From the NCBI RefSeq assembly GCF_937616625.2, contig NC_065570.1, positions 19,554,046 to 19,618,045 on the forward strand: a stretch of 64,000 nucleotides of DNA. The letters are read 5' to 3'. The notes under the pieces are model-generated. The model searched no databases, was not told where the DNA came from, and saw only the letters and a program-made list of their open reading frames with translations. The translations under genes and the position numbers were made by a program. Of this stretch, positions 20,301-32,879 are shown in pieces (the stretch's first letter is position 1; each line of letters starts with the position of its first letter). The DNA is from Mercurialis annua (taxonomy: Eukaryota; Streptophyta; Magnoliopsida; Malpighiales; Euphorbiaceae).

Positions 20301-23300
20301 AACGTTCGGCTTAAATTGCTAAAAAGGTGAAACGTTTGGTTTTGTTTCATAACCTTTGTAAACGTTTGGCTTAAATCACTAAAAAGGTGAAACGTTTGGC
20401 TTTGTTTCGTAACGTTTGTAAACGTTTTGCTTAAATTGCTAAAAAGGTGACACGTTTGGATTTGTTTTGTAACCTTTATAAACATTTGGCTTAAATCGCT
20501 AAAAAGGTGAAATGTTTGGATTTGTTTCGTAACGTTTGTAAATGTTTGGCTTAAATTGCTAAAAAGGTGAAACGTTTGGAATAAATCGCTAAAAGGTGAA
20601 ACGTTTGATTTTGTTTCGTAACGTTTGTAAATGTTAGGTTTAAATCACTAAAAAGGTAAAACATTTGGATTTGTTTCGTAAATTTTTTAAACATTTGGCT
20701 TAAATCGCAAAAAAGGTGAAACGTTTGGATTTGTTTCGTAACGTTTGTAAACGTATGGCTTAAATCGCTAAAAAGGTGAAACGTTTGGTTTTTTTTTCGT
20801 AACGTTTGTAAACGTTTGGCTTAAATCCCCAAAAAGGTGAGACGTTTGGTTTTGTTTCATAACGTTTGTAAACATTTGGATTTGTTTCGTAACGTTTTTT
20901 CGTAATGCTTTAAATGTTTTGTTTTATTTCGTAATGTTTGTAAACGTTTGGCTTAAATCGCTAAAAAGATGAAACGTTTGGTTTTGTTTCGTAACGTTTG
21001 TAAACGTTGGGCTTAAATCGCTAAAAAGGTGAAACGTTTGGTTTTGTTTCGTATAGTTTGTAAACATTTCGATTTTTTCGTAATGTTTTAAAGTTTGGTA
21101 TTGTTTCGTAACGTTTGTAACCGTTTGGCCTAAATCGCTAAAAGGGTGAAACGTTTGGTTTTGTTTTGTAATGTTTGTTAACGTTTGGCTTAAATTGCTA
21201 TAAAGGAGAAATGTTTGGATTTGTTTCATAACGTTTGTAAATGTTTGGGTTCAATCGCGAAAAAGGTGAAACGTTTGGATTTGTTTCATAACGTTTGTAA
21301 ATGTTTGGGTTCAATCGCTAAAAAGGTGAAACGTTTGGATTTGTTTCGTAGCGTTTGTAAACGTTTGGCTTAAATCGCTAAAACTATGAAACGTTTTGTT
21401 TTGTTCCGTAACGTTAGTAAACGTTTTGCTTAAATTGCTAAAAAGGTGAAATGCTTGGATTGTTTCGTAATGTTTGTAAACGTTTGGCTTAAATCGTTAA
21501 AAAGGGGAAACGTTTGGTTTTGTTTCGTAACGTTTGCATTCTTTTTGGCTTAAATTGCTATAAAGGGGAAACGTTTGGATTTCTTTCTTAGCCTTTGTAA
21601 ACGTTTGGCTTTGTTTTGTAATGTTTGTAAACGTTTGGCTTAAATCGTTAAAAAGGTGAAACGTTTTGTTTTGTTTCGTAACATTTGTAAACGTTTGGCT
21701 TAAATCGCTAAAAAGGTGAAACGTTTGGATTTGTTCTGTAACATTTGTAAGCGTTTGGCTTAAATTGCTAAAAGGTGAAACATTTGGAATAAATCGCTAA
21801 ATAGGTGAAACGTTTGGTTTTGTTTCGTAACGTTTGTAAACGTTTGGCTTAAATTTCTATTAAGGTGAAACGCTTGGATTTGTTTTGTAATGTTTGTGAA
21901 CGTTTGGATTTGTTTCATAATATTTGTAAACGTTTGGCTTAAATCGCTAAAAAGGTGAAACGTTTGGATTTGTTTTATAGCGTTTGTAAACGTTTGGCTT
22001 AAACCGCTAAAAAGGTGAAACACTTGGATTTGTTTCGTAACGTTTATAAACGTCTGGCTTAAATTGCTAAAAAGGTGAAACACTTGCTTTTGTTTCGTAG
22101 CGTTTGTTAAGGTTTAGCTTAAATCGTTAAAAAGGTGAAACGTTTGGATTTGTTTCGAACCGTTTTAAACGTTTTGCTTAAATCGCTAAAATGGGGAAAC
22201 GTTTGCATTTGTTTCATAACGTTTGTAAACGTTTGGCTTAAATCGCTAAAAAGGTTAAACGTTTGGATTTGTCTCGTACCGTTTGTATATGTTTGGCGTA
22301 AATCGCTAAAAAGGTGAAATGTTTGAAATTTCGTAACGTTTGTAAACGTTTGGCTTAAATTGCTAAAAAGGTGAAACGATTGGATTTGTTTCGTAACGTT
22401 TGTAAACGTTTGGCTTAAATTTCTAAAAAGCTGAAACACTTTTTGTTTCGTTATGTTTGTAAACGTTTGGCTTAACTTTTTTAAAAGGTGAATCGTTTGG
22501 ATTTGTTTCGTAACGTTTTAAACGTTTGGCTTAAATGTTCGGCTTAAATTGCTAAAAATGGGAAACGTTTCTATTTGTTTCGCAACGTTTGTAAACCTTT
22601 GCATTAAATCGCTAAAAAGATAAAACGTTTGGATTTGTTTCGTAACGTTTGTAAACGTTTGGCTTAAATTGCTAAAAAGGTGACACGTTTGGATTTGTTT
22701 CGTAACCTTTGTAAACGTTTGGCTTAAATCGCTAAAAAGGTATAACGTTTGGTTTTGTTTAATAACCTTTGTAAACGTTTACCTTAAATCGCTAAAAAGG
22801 TGAAACGTTTGGCTTTGTTTCGCAACGTTTGTAAACGTTTTGCTTAAATTGCTAAAAAGGTGACACGTTTGGATTTGTTTTGTAACATTTATAAACGTTT
22901 TGCATAAATCGCTAAAAAGGTGAAACGTTTGGATTTGTTTCGTAACGTTTGTGAACGTTTAGCTTAAATCTATAAAAAGGAGAAACGTTTGGATTTGTTT
23001 CATAATGTTTGAAAACGTTTGGCTTATATCGCTAGAAAGGGGAAACGTTTTGATTTGTTCTGTAACATTTGTAAATGTTTGGCTTAAATCGCTAAAAAGG
23101 GGAAACATTTGGATTTGTCTCGTAACGTTTGTAAGAGTTTGGCTCAAATTGCTAAAAATGTGAAACGTTTAGATTTGTTTTGTAACGTTTGGCTTATATC
23201 GCTAGAAAGGGGAAACGTTTTGATTTGTTCTGTAACGTTTGTAAACGTTTGGTTTAAATTGCTAAAAAGGTGAAAAACTTCGATTTGTTTCGTAACGTTT

Positions 23301-23939
23301 GTAAAAGTTTGGCTTAAATTGCTAAAAAGTTGAAACACTTGGATTTGTTTCATAACGTTTGTAAACGTTTGGCTTAAATCGCTAAAAAGGTGAAACGTTT
23401 GGATTTGTTTCGTAACGTTTGTAAACGTTTGGCTTAAATTGATAAAAAGGTGTAACGTTTGGTTTTGTTTCGTAACCTTCGTAAACGTTCGTCTTAAATC
23501 GCTAAAAAAGTGAAACGGTTGGATTTGTTTCGTAACGTTTCAAAAAAAAGTGAAACGTTTGGCTTAAATCGATAAAAAAGTGAAAAGTTTGGTTTTGTTT
23601 TGTAATGCTTATAAACGTTTGGCTTAGATAGCTAAAATGGGGAAACGTTTGGTGTTGTTTTGTAACGTTTGTAAACGTTTGGATTTTATTTCGTAACGTT
23701 TTAAACGTTTGGTTTTGTTTCGTAACGTTTGTAAACGTTTTGTTTAAATCGCTAAAAAGGTGAAACATTTGGTTTTGTTTCGTAACGTTTGTAAATGTTT
23801 TACTTAAATCGCTAAAAAGTTGAAACATTTGGATTTGTTTCGTAACATTTGTAAGCATTTGGCTTAAATCGAAAAAAGGTGAAACGTTTTGATTTGTTTC
23901 GTTACGTTTGTAAATGTTTCGCCTAAATTGCTAAAAAGG
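17397..23939. repeat. 60-bp satellite, block 2
   Basis: Continues the monomer phase from the first block, beginning with the target copy GTTTG. It contains 57-bp variants where GTTTGGATTTGTTTCGTAAC is replaced by GTTTGAAATTTCGTAAC (for example near 17579, 18440, 19200, 22325), and truncated units near 18640 and 18870. The block from 21849 onward belongs to the 5.06-kb duplication. No other element is seen in it. Confidence 0.95.
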
Positions 23940-24731
23940 TGTCACGGCCCAAATTATTGAGCCGAGACCGGCACTAGGGAACGGGAGTGATAGCTCCAGA
24001 ACCCGTAGCAAGCCTAAAACCACTATGAATTTTTCGCGAATTTAATATATTGTTCTATATAAAACGTTTTCAGAAAATCCTTTTAAACATTATCATTATA
24101 CGTATCAAAATATTTGAATTACTTTTCAAAAACCATCGCGAATCGTTATTATAGACTAGGGTCTTACCGAGCGACACCTTAGTCCAGCCCTGCCCTGTCT
24201 CTATTCATATTCTAGACCAATTCCACTCATGGCAATTGGTTAAGGAAATCAAACGGTTAAAATATGATCTTCATAAACAAATAATATATATATATACTTT
24301 TATATCAAATCAGAGTTGCCCATTTAAATATACCGTTTGAATTTAAATCTTACATCACATACATACATCTACCGACTACTGCAGCTCTACGAAGAAAACG
24401 TTCTTTGACATAGTCTTTCACTATTGTAGACTTCCGAAACAAGGAAAGGAAGTCCGTCCTTCAAAACGCTTTGACTTGAAAGAAGGACTGTGAGGGTAAG
24501 TATATGGGAATATACTGAGTGAGTTCATACGTTTACTAATAAGTATTCATATAAAACATAAAACAATGCAATAACGTTCAAACCTCGTGCAACCAAGTAC
24601 AAGATCCGATTGAAACCCTAATCCTCGAATATGCTAAATGTATGTACTCAGAGGAAAACTTATCCAATAGTCCGACCCGGGAGTATTCACACTCAACCAC
24701 GTCAGTCGCGACAAATCTCTTAATTCCAATG

Positions 24732-24810
24732 GTGGGTCCAACCCACTGGTAGGTCCGACCTACTAGATACGGAGCTCAGGTTACACTGTAACCGAGTTCA
24801 CTCTCGTATC
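24732..24810 (-). other. Hairpin cluster in LTR copy 1
   Basis: GTGGGT-CCA-ACCCAC (24732-24746), GTAGGT-CCG-ACCTAC (24749-24763), then an outer stem GATAC/GTATC (24766-24810) with inner stem GGTTAC/GTAACC. Relative to 2099-2178 the stems change in complementary pairs (GGCTAC/GTAGCC there, GGTTAC/GTAACC here). Confidence 0.75.
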
Positions 24811-24891
24811 GCATTCGTATATTCAACTTCGAAATTCGTGTTCTTAATCGTATTCACAGCTGTATCAAATCAAAATTGGTGATCACACAGT

Positions 24892-24910
24892 CCTATTGCC
24901 GCTCAATAGG
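24892..24910 (-). other. 19-nt LTR hairpin, copy 1
   Basis: CCTATTG-CCGCT-CAATAGG, preceded by TGATCACACAG; the same stem as 2289-2307 but a different loop. Confidence 0.8.
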
Positions 24911-25452
24911 TAGCACGTTCCATCAGATCAATACTGGTTTCAAATCAAGCGTATATGCAATTCATATAAAGATTTCGCACTATAAACATGCAAATCAAAC
25001 ATAAAGCAATATAAAATAATTGCGTGCGTAAATACTTTAAAAGTAAACTTGTAAAAACTCACAGTGACCGCTTATCCAAAAATACTCTGGTGCTCAGAAA
25101 CGCCTAGCTTCCCGAGCTCCTGGTCCAGCGGCTCCTTGCCTCGCCGGATCTAAAACTATTTTAAAATAATTGACTCACGTCAGAATCCTATTCTAAGATT
25201 GACTCTAGACTCGGGACACGACATGCTAAATTCATTAACCGTCGTGCTTTTCATGTATATCCCGATAAACGGTTTTTAACTCATTTACGAGTCGAATATC
25301 ATTTCTAAATCCATTCTCGTTTAACCTCGTTAGGTTAAATAATTATAACGATAATTAGTCGATAAACTAATCAGTTGCAATAATTTTACGCGAAAACGGG
25401 TCCAAACTCAAAAATAAAACGATCGGGCGAAACACTTTGCGGGTGCATGTTT

Positions 25453-25472
25453 GACTATGCGCTCGCACAGTC
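25453..25472. repeat. Degenerate palindrome array in LTR copy 1
   Basis: GACTATGCG-CT-CGCACAGTC has one arm mismatch; half-units follow (GACTGTGCG at about 25479, CGACGCACAGCC at about 25508). A duplicate lies at 30511-30530. Confidence 0.7.
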
Positions 25473-25886
25473 TCTTCAGACTGTGCGTTTGACAGTGGAG
25501 CTTTTCGACGCACAGCCACGGGCTCGCGCCCCGAGGCCCAATCCGACGTGCTTCCGATATAATTTCACATTTTCGACATCCAAACAACGCACAAACACGT
25601 CAAAATCACTAAATCCTAATTCAAAACGCTATAAATCAATCCTAATATCGTTAAAACGATAAAATCGTTTCGTGGCCTAAAACTTTAACTCGATATATCG
25701 AGAAATTCATCCATCCAAACGATAAAACGTCAAGCTTACCATGATTCGCCGTCGAAATACGATCAATTCGAGCTATGAAACGTCGGAAACGGACGAGAAA
25801 ACGAAGATCGAGAGACGGGACGTAATCCTTCGTTAAAGGAAATGAAAATGGATTCTCTGGATCCTTCATTCCTTCATCTGAAGGGT

Positions 25887-25914
25887 TATATATATATATA
25901 TATATATATATATA
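25887..25914 (-). promoter_or_regulatory. (TA)14 run, probable LTR TATA region, copy 1
   Basis: A dinucleotide run at the place where the LTR at 61311-63388 has a shorter TA run (63036-63048). Copy 2 has 13 TA units (30957-30982), consistent with slippage after duplication. Confidence 0.5.
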
Positions 25915-26448
25915 ATGGTCAATATACTCTTTTAATCCTTCATCTCTTTAACTTAAACCAATTCTCTATTAAACTTTCTATTTTAACTTAACGATTATTT
26001 ATTTACCTTAACTGAATTACGTACGTATCATTTATATCCAAATAAATAAGACAACTCCAAAATTATTATTTTCCATCGATAATCTTTTAATCGCTATTCT
26101 CGGGCTTAACTGGCTAATTTACGTTTTGGTCCTTGAACTTTTCAAAAGTTGCAATTTAGTCCAAAACGTATCTGCGTCCAAATTTTAAAAGGTCTCCAAT
26201 CGACTCACAACTTTTTCCATAAATATTATAAAATGTTTCGCGGACCTTGGCGAAATAATTATTATCTCGGAATTTATAATTTATTTTATATTAATTTCCT
26301 AAGTTATTTCATTAATTCCCGCTAATCCGCTCAATATCTATTATTCTATATTTCCAATATAATTAAATTAAATCCTTTTTAATTTAATTTATCGGAATTC
26401 ACAACACATGGCACGACTTAATTATTCTAAAACATTTGGGGTATTACA

Positions 26449-28997
26449 AACGGTGAAACTCTTTATTTTTGTTTCGTAATGTTTGTAAACTATTGGCTTA
26501 ATTTGCTAAAAATGGGAAACGTTTAGATTTGTTTCGTAACGTTTAGCTTCCATCGTAAAAAAGTTGAAACGTTTGGATTTATTTCGTAACGTTTGTAAAC
26601 GTTTGGCATAATTCGCTAAAAAGGTGAAACGTTTGGATTTGTTTCGTAACGTTTTAAACGTTAAGCTTAAATCGCAAAAATGGGGAAATGTTTGGATTTG
26701 TTTTGTAACGTTTGTAAACGTTTGGCTTAAATTGCTAAAAAGGTGAAATGTTTGCTTTTGTTTCGTAATGTTTGTAAACGTTCGGCTTAAATCGCTAAAA
26801 AGGTGACATGTTTGGATTTGTTTCGTAACGTTTGTAAACGTTTCGCTTAAATTGCAGAAAAGGTGAAACACTTGGATTTCTTTCGTATCGTTTGTAAACG
26901 TTTGGCTTAAATTTCTATTAAGGTGAAACGCTTGGATTTGTTTTGTAATGTTTGTGAACGTTTGGATTTGTTTCATAATATTTGTAAACGTTTGGCTTAA
27001 ATCGCTAAAAAGGTGAAACGTTTGGATTTGTTTTATAGCGTTTGTAAACGTTTGGCTTAAACCGCTAAAAAGGTGAAACACTTGGATTTGTTTCGTAACG
27101 TTTATAAACGTCTGGCTTAAATTGCTAAAAAGGTGAAACACTTGCTTTTGTTTCGTAGCGTTTGTTAAGGTTTAGCTTAAATCGTTAAAAAGGTGAAACG
27201 TTTGGATTTGTTTCGAACCGTTTTAAACGTTTTGCTTAAATCGCTAAAATGGGGAAACGTTTGCATTTGTTTCATAACGTTTGTAAACGTTTGGCTTAAA
27301 TCGCTAAAAAGGTTAAACGTTTGGATTTGTCTCGTACCGTTTGTATATGTTTGGCGTAAATCGCTAAAAAGGTGAAATGTTTGAAATTTCGTAACGTTTG
27401 TAAACGTTTGGCTTAAATTGCTAAAAAGGTGAAACGATTGGATTTGTTTCGTAACGTTTGTAAACGTTTGGCTTAAATTTCTAAAAAGCTGAAACACTTT
27501 TTGTTTCGTTATGTTTGTAAACGGTTGGCTTAACTTTTTTAAAAGGTGAATCGTTTGGATTTGTTTCGTAACGTTTTAAACGTTTGGCTTAAATGTTCGG
27601 CTTAAATTGCTAAAAATGGGAAACGTTTCTATTTGTTTCGCAACGTTTGTAAACCTTTGCATTAAATCGCTAAAAAGATAAAACGTTTGGATTTGTTTCG
27701 TAACGTTTGTAAACGTTTGGCTTAAATTGCTAAAAAGGTGACACGTTTGGATTTGTTTCGTAACCTTTGTAAACGTTTGGCTTAAATCGCTAAAAAGGTA
27801 TAACGTTCGGTTTTGTTTAATAACCTTTGTAAACGTTTACCTTAAATCGCTAAAAAGGTGAAATGTTTGGCTTTGTTTCGCAACGTTTGTAAACGTTTTG
27901 CTTAAATTGCTAAAAAGGTGACACGTTTGGATTTGTTTTGTAACATTTATAAACGTTTTGCATAAATCGCTAAAAAGGTGAAACGTTTGGATTTGTTTCG
28001 TAACGTTTGTAAACGTTTAGCTTAAATCTATAAAAAGGGGAAACGTTTGGATTTGTTTCATAATGTTTGAAAACGTTTGGCTTATATCGCTAGAAAGGGG
28101 AAACGTTTTGATTTGTTCTGTAACATTTGTAAATGTTTGGCTTAAATCGCTAAAAAGGGGAAACATTTGGATTTGTCTCGTAACGTTTGTAAGAGTTTGG
28201 CTCAAATTGCTAAAAATGTGAAACGTTTAGATTTGTTTTGTAACATTTGGCTTATATCGCTAGAAAGGGGAAACGTTTTGATTTGTTCTGTAACGTTTGT
28301 AAACGTTTGGTTTAAATTGCTAAAAAGGTGAAAAACTTCGATTTGTTTCGTAACGTTTGTAAAAGTTTGGCTTAAATTGCTAAAAAGTTGAAACACTTGG
28401 ATTTGTTTCATAACGTTTGTAAACGTTTGGCTTAAATCGCTAAAAAGGTGAAACGTTTGGATTTGTTTCGTAACGTTTGTAAACGTTTGGCTTAAATTGA
28501 TAAAAAGGTGTAACGTTTGGTTTTGTTTCGTAACCTTCGTAAACGTTCGTCTTAAATCGCTAAAAAAGTGAAACGGTTGGATTTGTTTCGTAACGTTTCA
28601 AAAAAAAGTGAAACGTTTGGCTTAAATCGATAAAAAAGTGAAAAGTTTGGTTTTGTTTTGTAATGTTTATAAACGTTTGGCTTAGATAGCTAAAATGGGG
28701 AAACGTTTGGTGTTGTTTTGTAACGTTTGTAAACGTTTGGATTTTATTTCGTAACGTTTTAAACGTTTGGTTTTGTTTCGTAACGTTTGTAAACGTTTTG
28801 TTTAAATCGCTAAAAAGGTGAAACGTTTGGTTTTGTTTCGTAACGTTTGTAAATGTTTTACTTAAATCGCTAAAAAGTTGAAACATTTGGATTTGTTTCG
28901 TAACATTTGTAAGCATTTGGCTTAAATCGAAAAAAGGTGAAACGTTTTGATTTGTTTCGTTACGTTTGTAAATGTTTCGCCTAAATTGCTAAAAAGG
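26449..28997. repeat. 60-bp satellite, block 3
   Basis: Satellite between the two duplicated LTRs. The left 458 bp belongs to unit 1 and the rest to unit 2, with the duplication junction at 26906/26907. The junction fuses two minus-strand open stretches into the 211-codon frame 26506-27141, which is a by-product. Confidence 0.95.
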
Positions 28998-31974
28998 TGT
29001 CACGGCCCAAATTATTGAGCCGAGACCGGCACTAGGGAACGGGAGTGATAGCTCCAGAACCCGTAGCAAGCCTAAAACCACTATGAATTTTTCGCGAATT
29101 TAATATATTGTTCTATATAAAACGTTTTCAGAAAATCCTTTTAAACATTATCATTATACGTATCAAAATATTTGAATTACTTTTCAAAAACCATCGCGAA
29201 TCGTTATTATAGACTAGGGTCTTACCGAGCGACACCTTAGTCCAGCCCTGCCCTGTCTCTATTCATATTCTAGACCAATTCCACTCATGGCAATTGGCTA
29301 AGGAAATCAAACGGTTAAAATATGATCTTCATAAACAAATAATATATATATATACTTTTATATCAAATCAGAGTTGCCCATTTAAATATACCGTTTGAAT
29401 TTAAATCTTACATCACATACATACATCTACCGACTACTGCAGCTCTACGAAGAAAACGTTCTTTGACATAGTCTTTCACTATTGTAGACTTCCGAAACAA
29501 GGAAAGGAAGTCCGTCCTTCAAAACGCTTTGACTTGAAAGAAGGACTGTGAGGGTAAGTATATGGGAATATACTGAGTGAGTTCATACGTTTACTAATAA
29601 GTATACATATAAAACATAAAACAATGCAATAACGTTCAAACCTCGTGCAACCAAGTACAAGATCCGATTGAAACCCTAATCCTCGAATATGCTAAATGTA
29701 TGTACTCAGAGGAAAACTTATCCAATAGTCCGACCCGGGAGTATTCACACTCAACCACGTCAGTCGCGACAAATCTCTTAATTCCAATTGTGGGTCCAAC
29801 CCACTGGTAGGTCCGACCTACTAGATACGGAGCTCAGGTTACACTGTAACCGAGTTCACTCTCGTATCGCATTCGTATATTCAACTTCGAAATTCGTGTT
29901 CTTAATCGTATTCACAGCTGTATCAAATCAAAATTGGTGATCACACAGTCCTATTGCCGCTCAATAGGTAGCACGTTCCATCAGATCAATACTGGTTTCA
30001 AATCAAGCGTATATGCAATTCATATAAAGATTTCTCACTATAAACATGCAAATCAAACATAAAGCAATATAAAATAATTGCGTGCGTAAATACTTTAAAA
30101 TTAAACTTGTAAAAACTCACAGTGACTGCTTATCCAAAAATACTCTGGTGCTCAGAAACGCCTAGCTTCCCGAGCTCCTGGTCCAGCGGCTCCTTGCCTC
30201 GCCGGATCTAAAACTATTTTAAAATAATTGACTCACGTCAGAATCCTATTCTAAGATTGACTCTAGACTCGGGACACGACATGCTAAATTCATTAACCGT
30301 CGTGCTTTTCATGTATATCCCGATAAACGGTTTTTAACTCATTTACGAGTCGAATATCATTTCTAAATCCATTCTCGTTTAACCTCGTTAGGTTAAATAA
30401 TTATAACGATAATTAGTCGATAAACTAATCAGTTGCAATAATTTTACGCGAAAACGGGTCCAAACTCAAAAATAAAACGATCGGGCGAAACACTTTGCGG
30501 GTGCATGTTTGACTATGCGCTCGCACAGTCTCTTCAGACTGTGCGTTTGACAGTGGAGCTTTTCGACGCACAGCCACGGGCTCGCGCCCCGAGGCCCAAT
30601 CCGACGTGCTTCCGATATAATTTCACATTTTCGACATCCAAACAACGCACAAACACGTCAAAATCACTAAATCCTAATTCAAAATGGTATAAATCAATCC
30701 TAATATCGTTAAAACGATAAAATCGTTTCGTGGCCTAAAACTTTAACTCGATATATTGAGAAATTCATCCATTCAAACGATAAAATGTCAAGCTTACCAT
30801 GATTCGCCGTCGAAATACGATCAATTCGAGATATGAAACGTCGGAAACGGACGAAAAACGAAGATCGAGAGACGGGACGTAATCCTTCGTTAAAGGAAAT
30901 GAAAGAAGGAAATGAAAATGGATTCTCTGGATCCTTTATTCCTTCGTCTGAAGGGTTATATATATATATATATATATATATAATGGTCAATATACTCTTT
31001 TAATCCTTCATCTCTTTAACTTAAACCAATTCTCTATTAAACTTTCTATTTTAACTTAACGATTATTTATTTACCTTAACTGAATTACGTACGTATCATT
31101 TATATCCAAATAAATAAGACAACTCCAAAATTATTATTTTCCATCGATAATCTTTTAATCGCTATTCTCGGGCTTAACTGGCTAATTTACGTTTTGGTCC
31201 TTGAACTTTTCAAAAGTTGCAATTTAGTCCAAAACGTATCGGCGTCCAAATTTTAAAAGGTCTCCAATCGACTCACAACTTTTTCCATAAATATTATAAA
31301 ATGTTTCGCGGACCTTGGCGAAATAATTATTATCTCGGAATTTATAATTTATTTTATATTAATTTCCTATGTTATTTCATTAATTCCCGCTAATCCGCTC
31401 AATATCTATTATTCTATATTTCCAATATAATTAAATTAAATCCTTTTTAATTTAATTTATCGGAATTCACAACACATGGCACGACTTAATTATTCTAAAA
31501 CATTTGGGGTATTACAAACGGTGAAACTCTTTATTTTTGTTTCGTAATGTTTGTAAACTATTGGCTTAATTTGCTAAAAATGGGAAACGTTTAGATTTGT
31601 TTCGTAACGTTTAGCTTCCATCGTAAAAAAGTTGAAACGTTTGGATTTATTTCGTAACGTTTGTAAACGTTTGGCATAATTCGCTAAAAAGGTGAAACGT
31701 TTGGATTTGTTTCGTAACGTTTTAAACGTTAAGCTTAAATCGCAAAAATGGGGAAATGTTTGGATTTGTTTTGTAACGTTTGTAAACGTTTGGCTTAAAT
31801 TGCTAAAAAGGTGAAATGTTTGCTTTTGTTTCGTAATGTTTGTAAACGTTCGGCTTAAATCGCTAAAAAGGTGACATGTTTGGATTTGTTTCGTAACGTT
31901 TGTAAACGTTTCGCTTAAATTGCAGAAAAGGTGAAACACTTGGATTTCTTTCGTATCGTTTGTAAACGTTTGGC
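26907..31974. repeat. Segmental tandem duplication, unit 2 (5068 bp)
   Basis: Repeats unit 1 at a fixed offset of 5058 up to about 30900. An extra ~10 bp (GAAAGAAGGA) near 30901-30912 then shifts the offset to 5068. Similarity stops at 31974, where TTTGGC is followed by different satellite. Both LTR copies have the same flanks, so the duplication came after LTR insertion. Confidence 0.9.
28998..31516 (-). mobile_element. Solo LTR, 2519 bp, minus orientation (copy 2)
   Basis: Duplicate of 23940-26448 carried by the segmental duplication, not a separate insertion. Flanks (AAAGG, AACGG) are the same as in copy 1. Differences include an extra ~10 bp near 30901, one TA unit fewer, and scattered C-to-T type changes. 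Hairpins lie at 29790-29821 and 29950-29968. Open frames 30505-30720 and 30709-30990 are incidental. Confidence 0.92.
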
Positions 31975-32879
31975 ATAAATCGCCAATAAGGTTTGTAAAC
32001 GTTTGGCTTTAATTGCTAAAAAGGTGAAACGTTTGGATTTGTTTCATAACCTTTGTAAACGTTTGGCATAAATCGTTAAAAAGGTGAAACGTTTGGATTT
32101 GTTTCGGAACGTTTGTAAAAGTTTGGCTTAAATTGCTAAAAAGGTGAAACGTTTGGATTTGTTTCGTAACGTTTGTAAATGTTTGGCTTAAATTGCTAAA
32201 AGGTGAAATGTTTGGTTTTGTTTCGTAACGTTTGTAAATGTTCGGCTTAAATCGCTAAAAAGGTGAAACGTTTGGATTTGTTTCGTAAAGTTTGTAAACG
32301 TTTGGCTTAAATCGCTAAAAAGGTGAAACGTTTGGATTTGTTTCGTAACGTTTGTAAACGTTTGGCTTCAATCGCTAAAAAGGTGAAACGTTTGGATTTG
32401 TTTCGTAATATTTGTAAAGGTTTGGCATAAATCGCTAAAAAGGTGAAAGTTTGGATTTGTTTCGTAACGTTTTAAATGTTTGGCCTAAATCGCTAAAATG
32501 GGGAAACGTTTGGATTTGTTTCTTAATGTTTGTAAATGTTCGGCTTAAATTGCTTAAAAGGTGAAATTTTTGGTTTTGTTTCGTTACGTTTGTAAACTTT
32601 CGGCTTAAATCGCTAGAAAGGTGAAACGTTTCGATTTGTTTCGTAACGTTTGTAACCGTTTGGCTTAAATTCCTAAAAAGGTGAAATGCTTGAGTTTGTT
32701 TCGGAACGTTTGTAAACGATTGGCTTAAATTGCTAAAAAGTTGAAACGCTTGGATTTGTTTCGTAACGTTTGTAAACGTTTTGCTTAAATTGCTAAAAAG
32801 GTGAAACGCTTTTTTTTGTTTCGTAACGTTTTTAAAGGTTTGGCTTAAATCGCTAAAAATGTGAAACGTTTGTATTTGT

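Larger units (their letters stand above)
23940..26448 (-). mobile_element. Solo LTR, 2509 bp, minus orientation (copy 1)
   Basis: Plus-strand text runs TGTCACGGCCC to GGGGTATTACA. Flanks are AAAGG (23935-23939) and AACGG (26449-26453), a 5-bp duplication with one mismatch, both from the satellite. There is no primer site, so it is solo. In sense it has a (TA)14 run at 25887-25914 as probable TATA region, a palindrome remnant about 400 bp downstream (25453-25472), twin hairpins (24732-24763), an outer hairpin (24766-24810) and the 19-nt hairpin (24892-24910). Confidence 0.92.
21849..26906. repeat. Segmental tandem duplication, unit 1 (5058 bp)
   Basis: Contains 2.1 kb of satellite, the minus LTR 23940-26448 and 458 bp of satellite. 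The second unit follows immediately at 26907. Unit 1 ends and unit 2 starts within a monomer (TTTGGC), so the crossover lay in satellite. Within the LTR I noticed only about a dozen base differences plus one ~10-bp indel. Confidence 0.9.

Noticed and set aside
26449..26453. Exact target duplication for the LTR 23940-26448.
   Set aside because: The flanks AAAGG and AACGG differ at one base, so I call it probable only. Satellite sequence makes short matches likely by chance.
28998..31516. Second independent insertion of the minus LTR at the same target.
   Set aside because: The satellite on both sides is duplicated too, so it is a segmental copy and not a new insertion.
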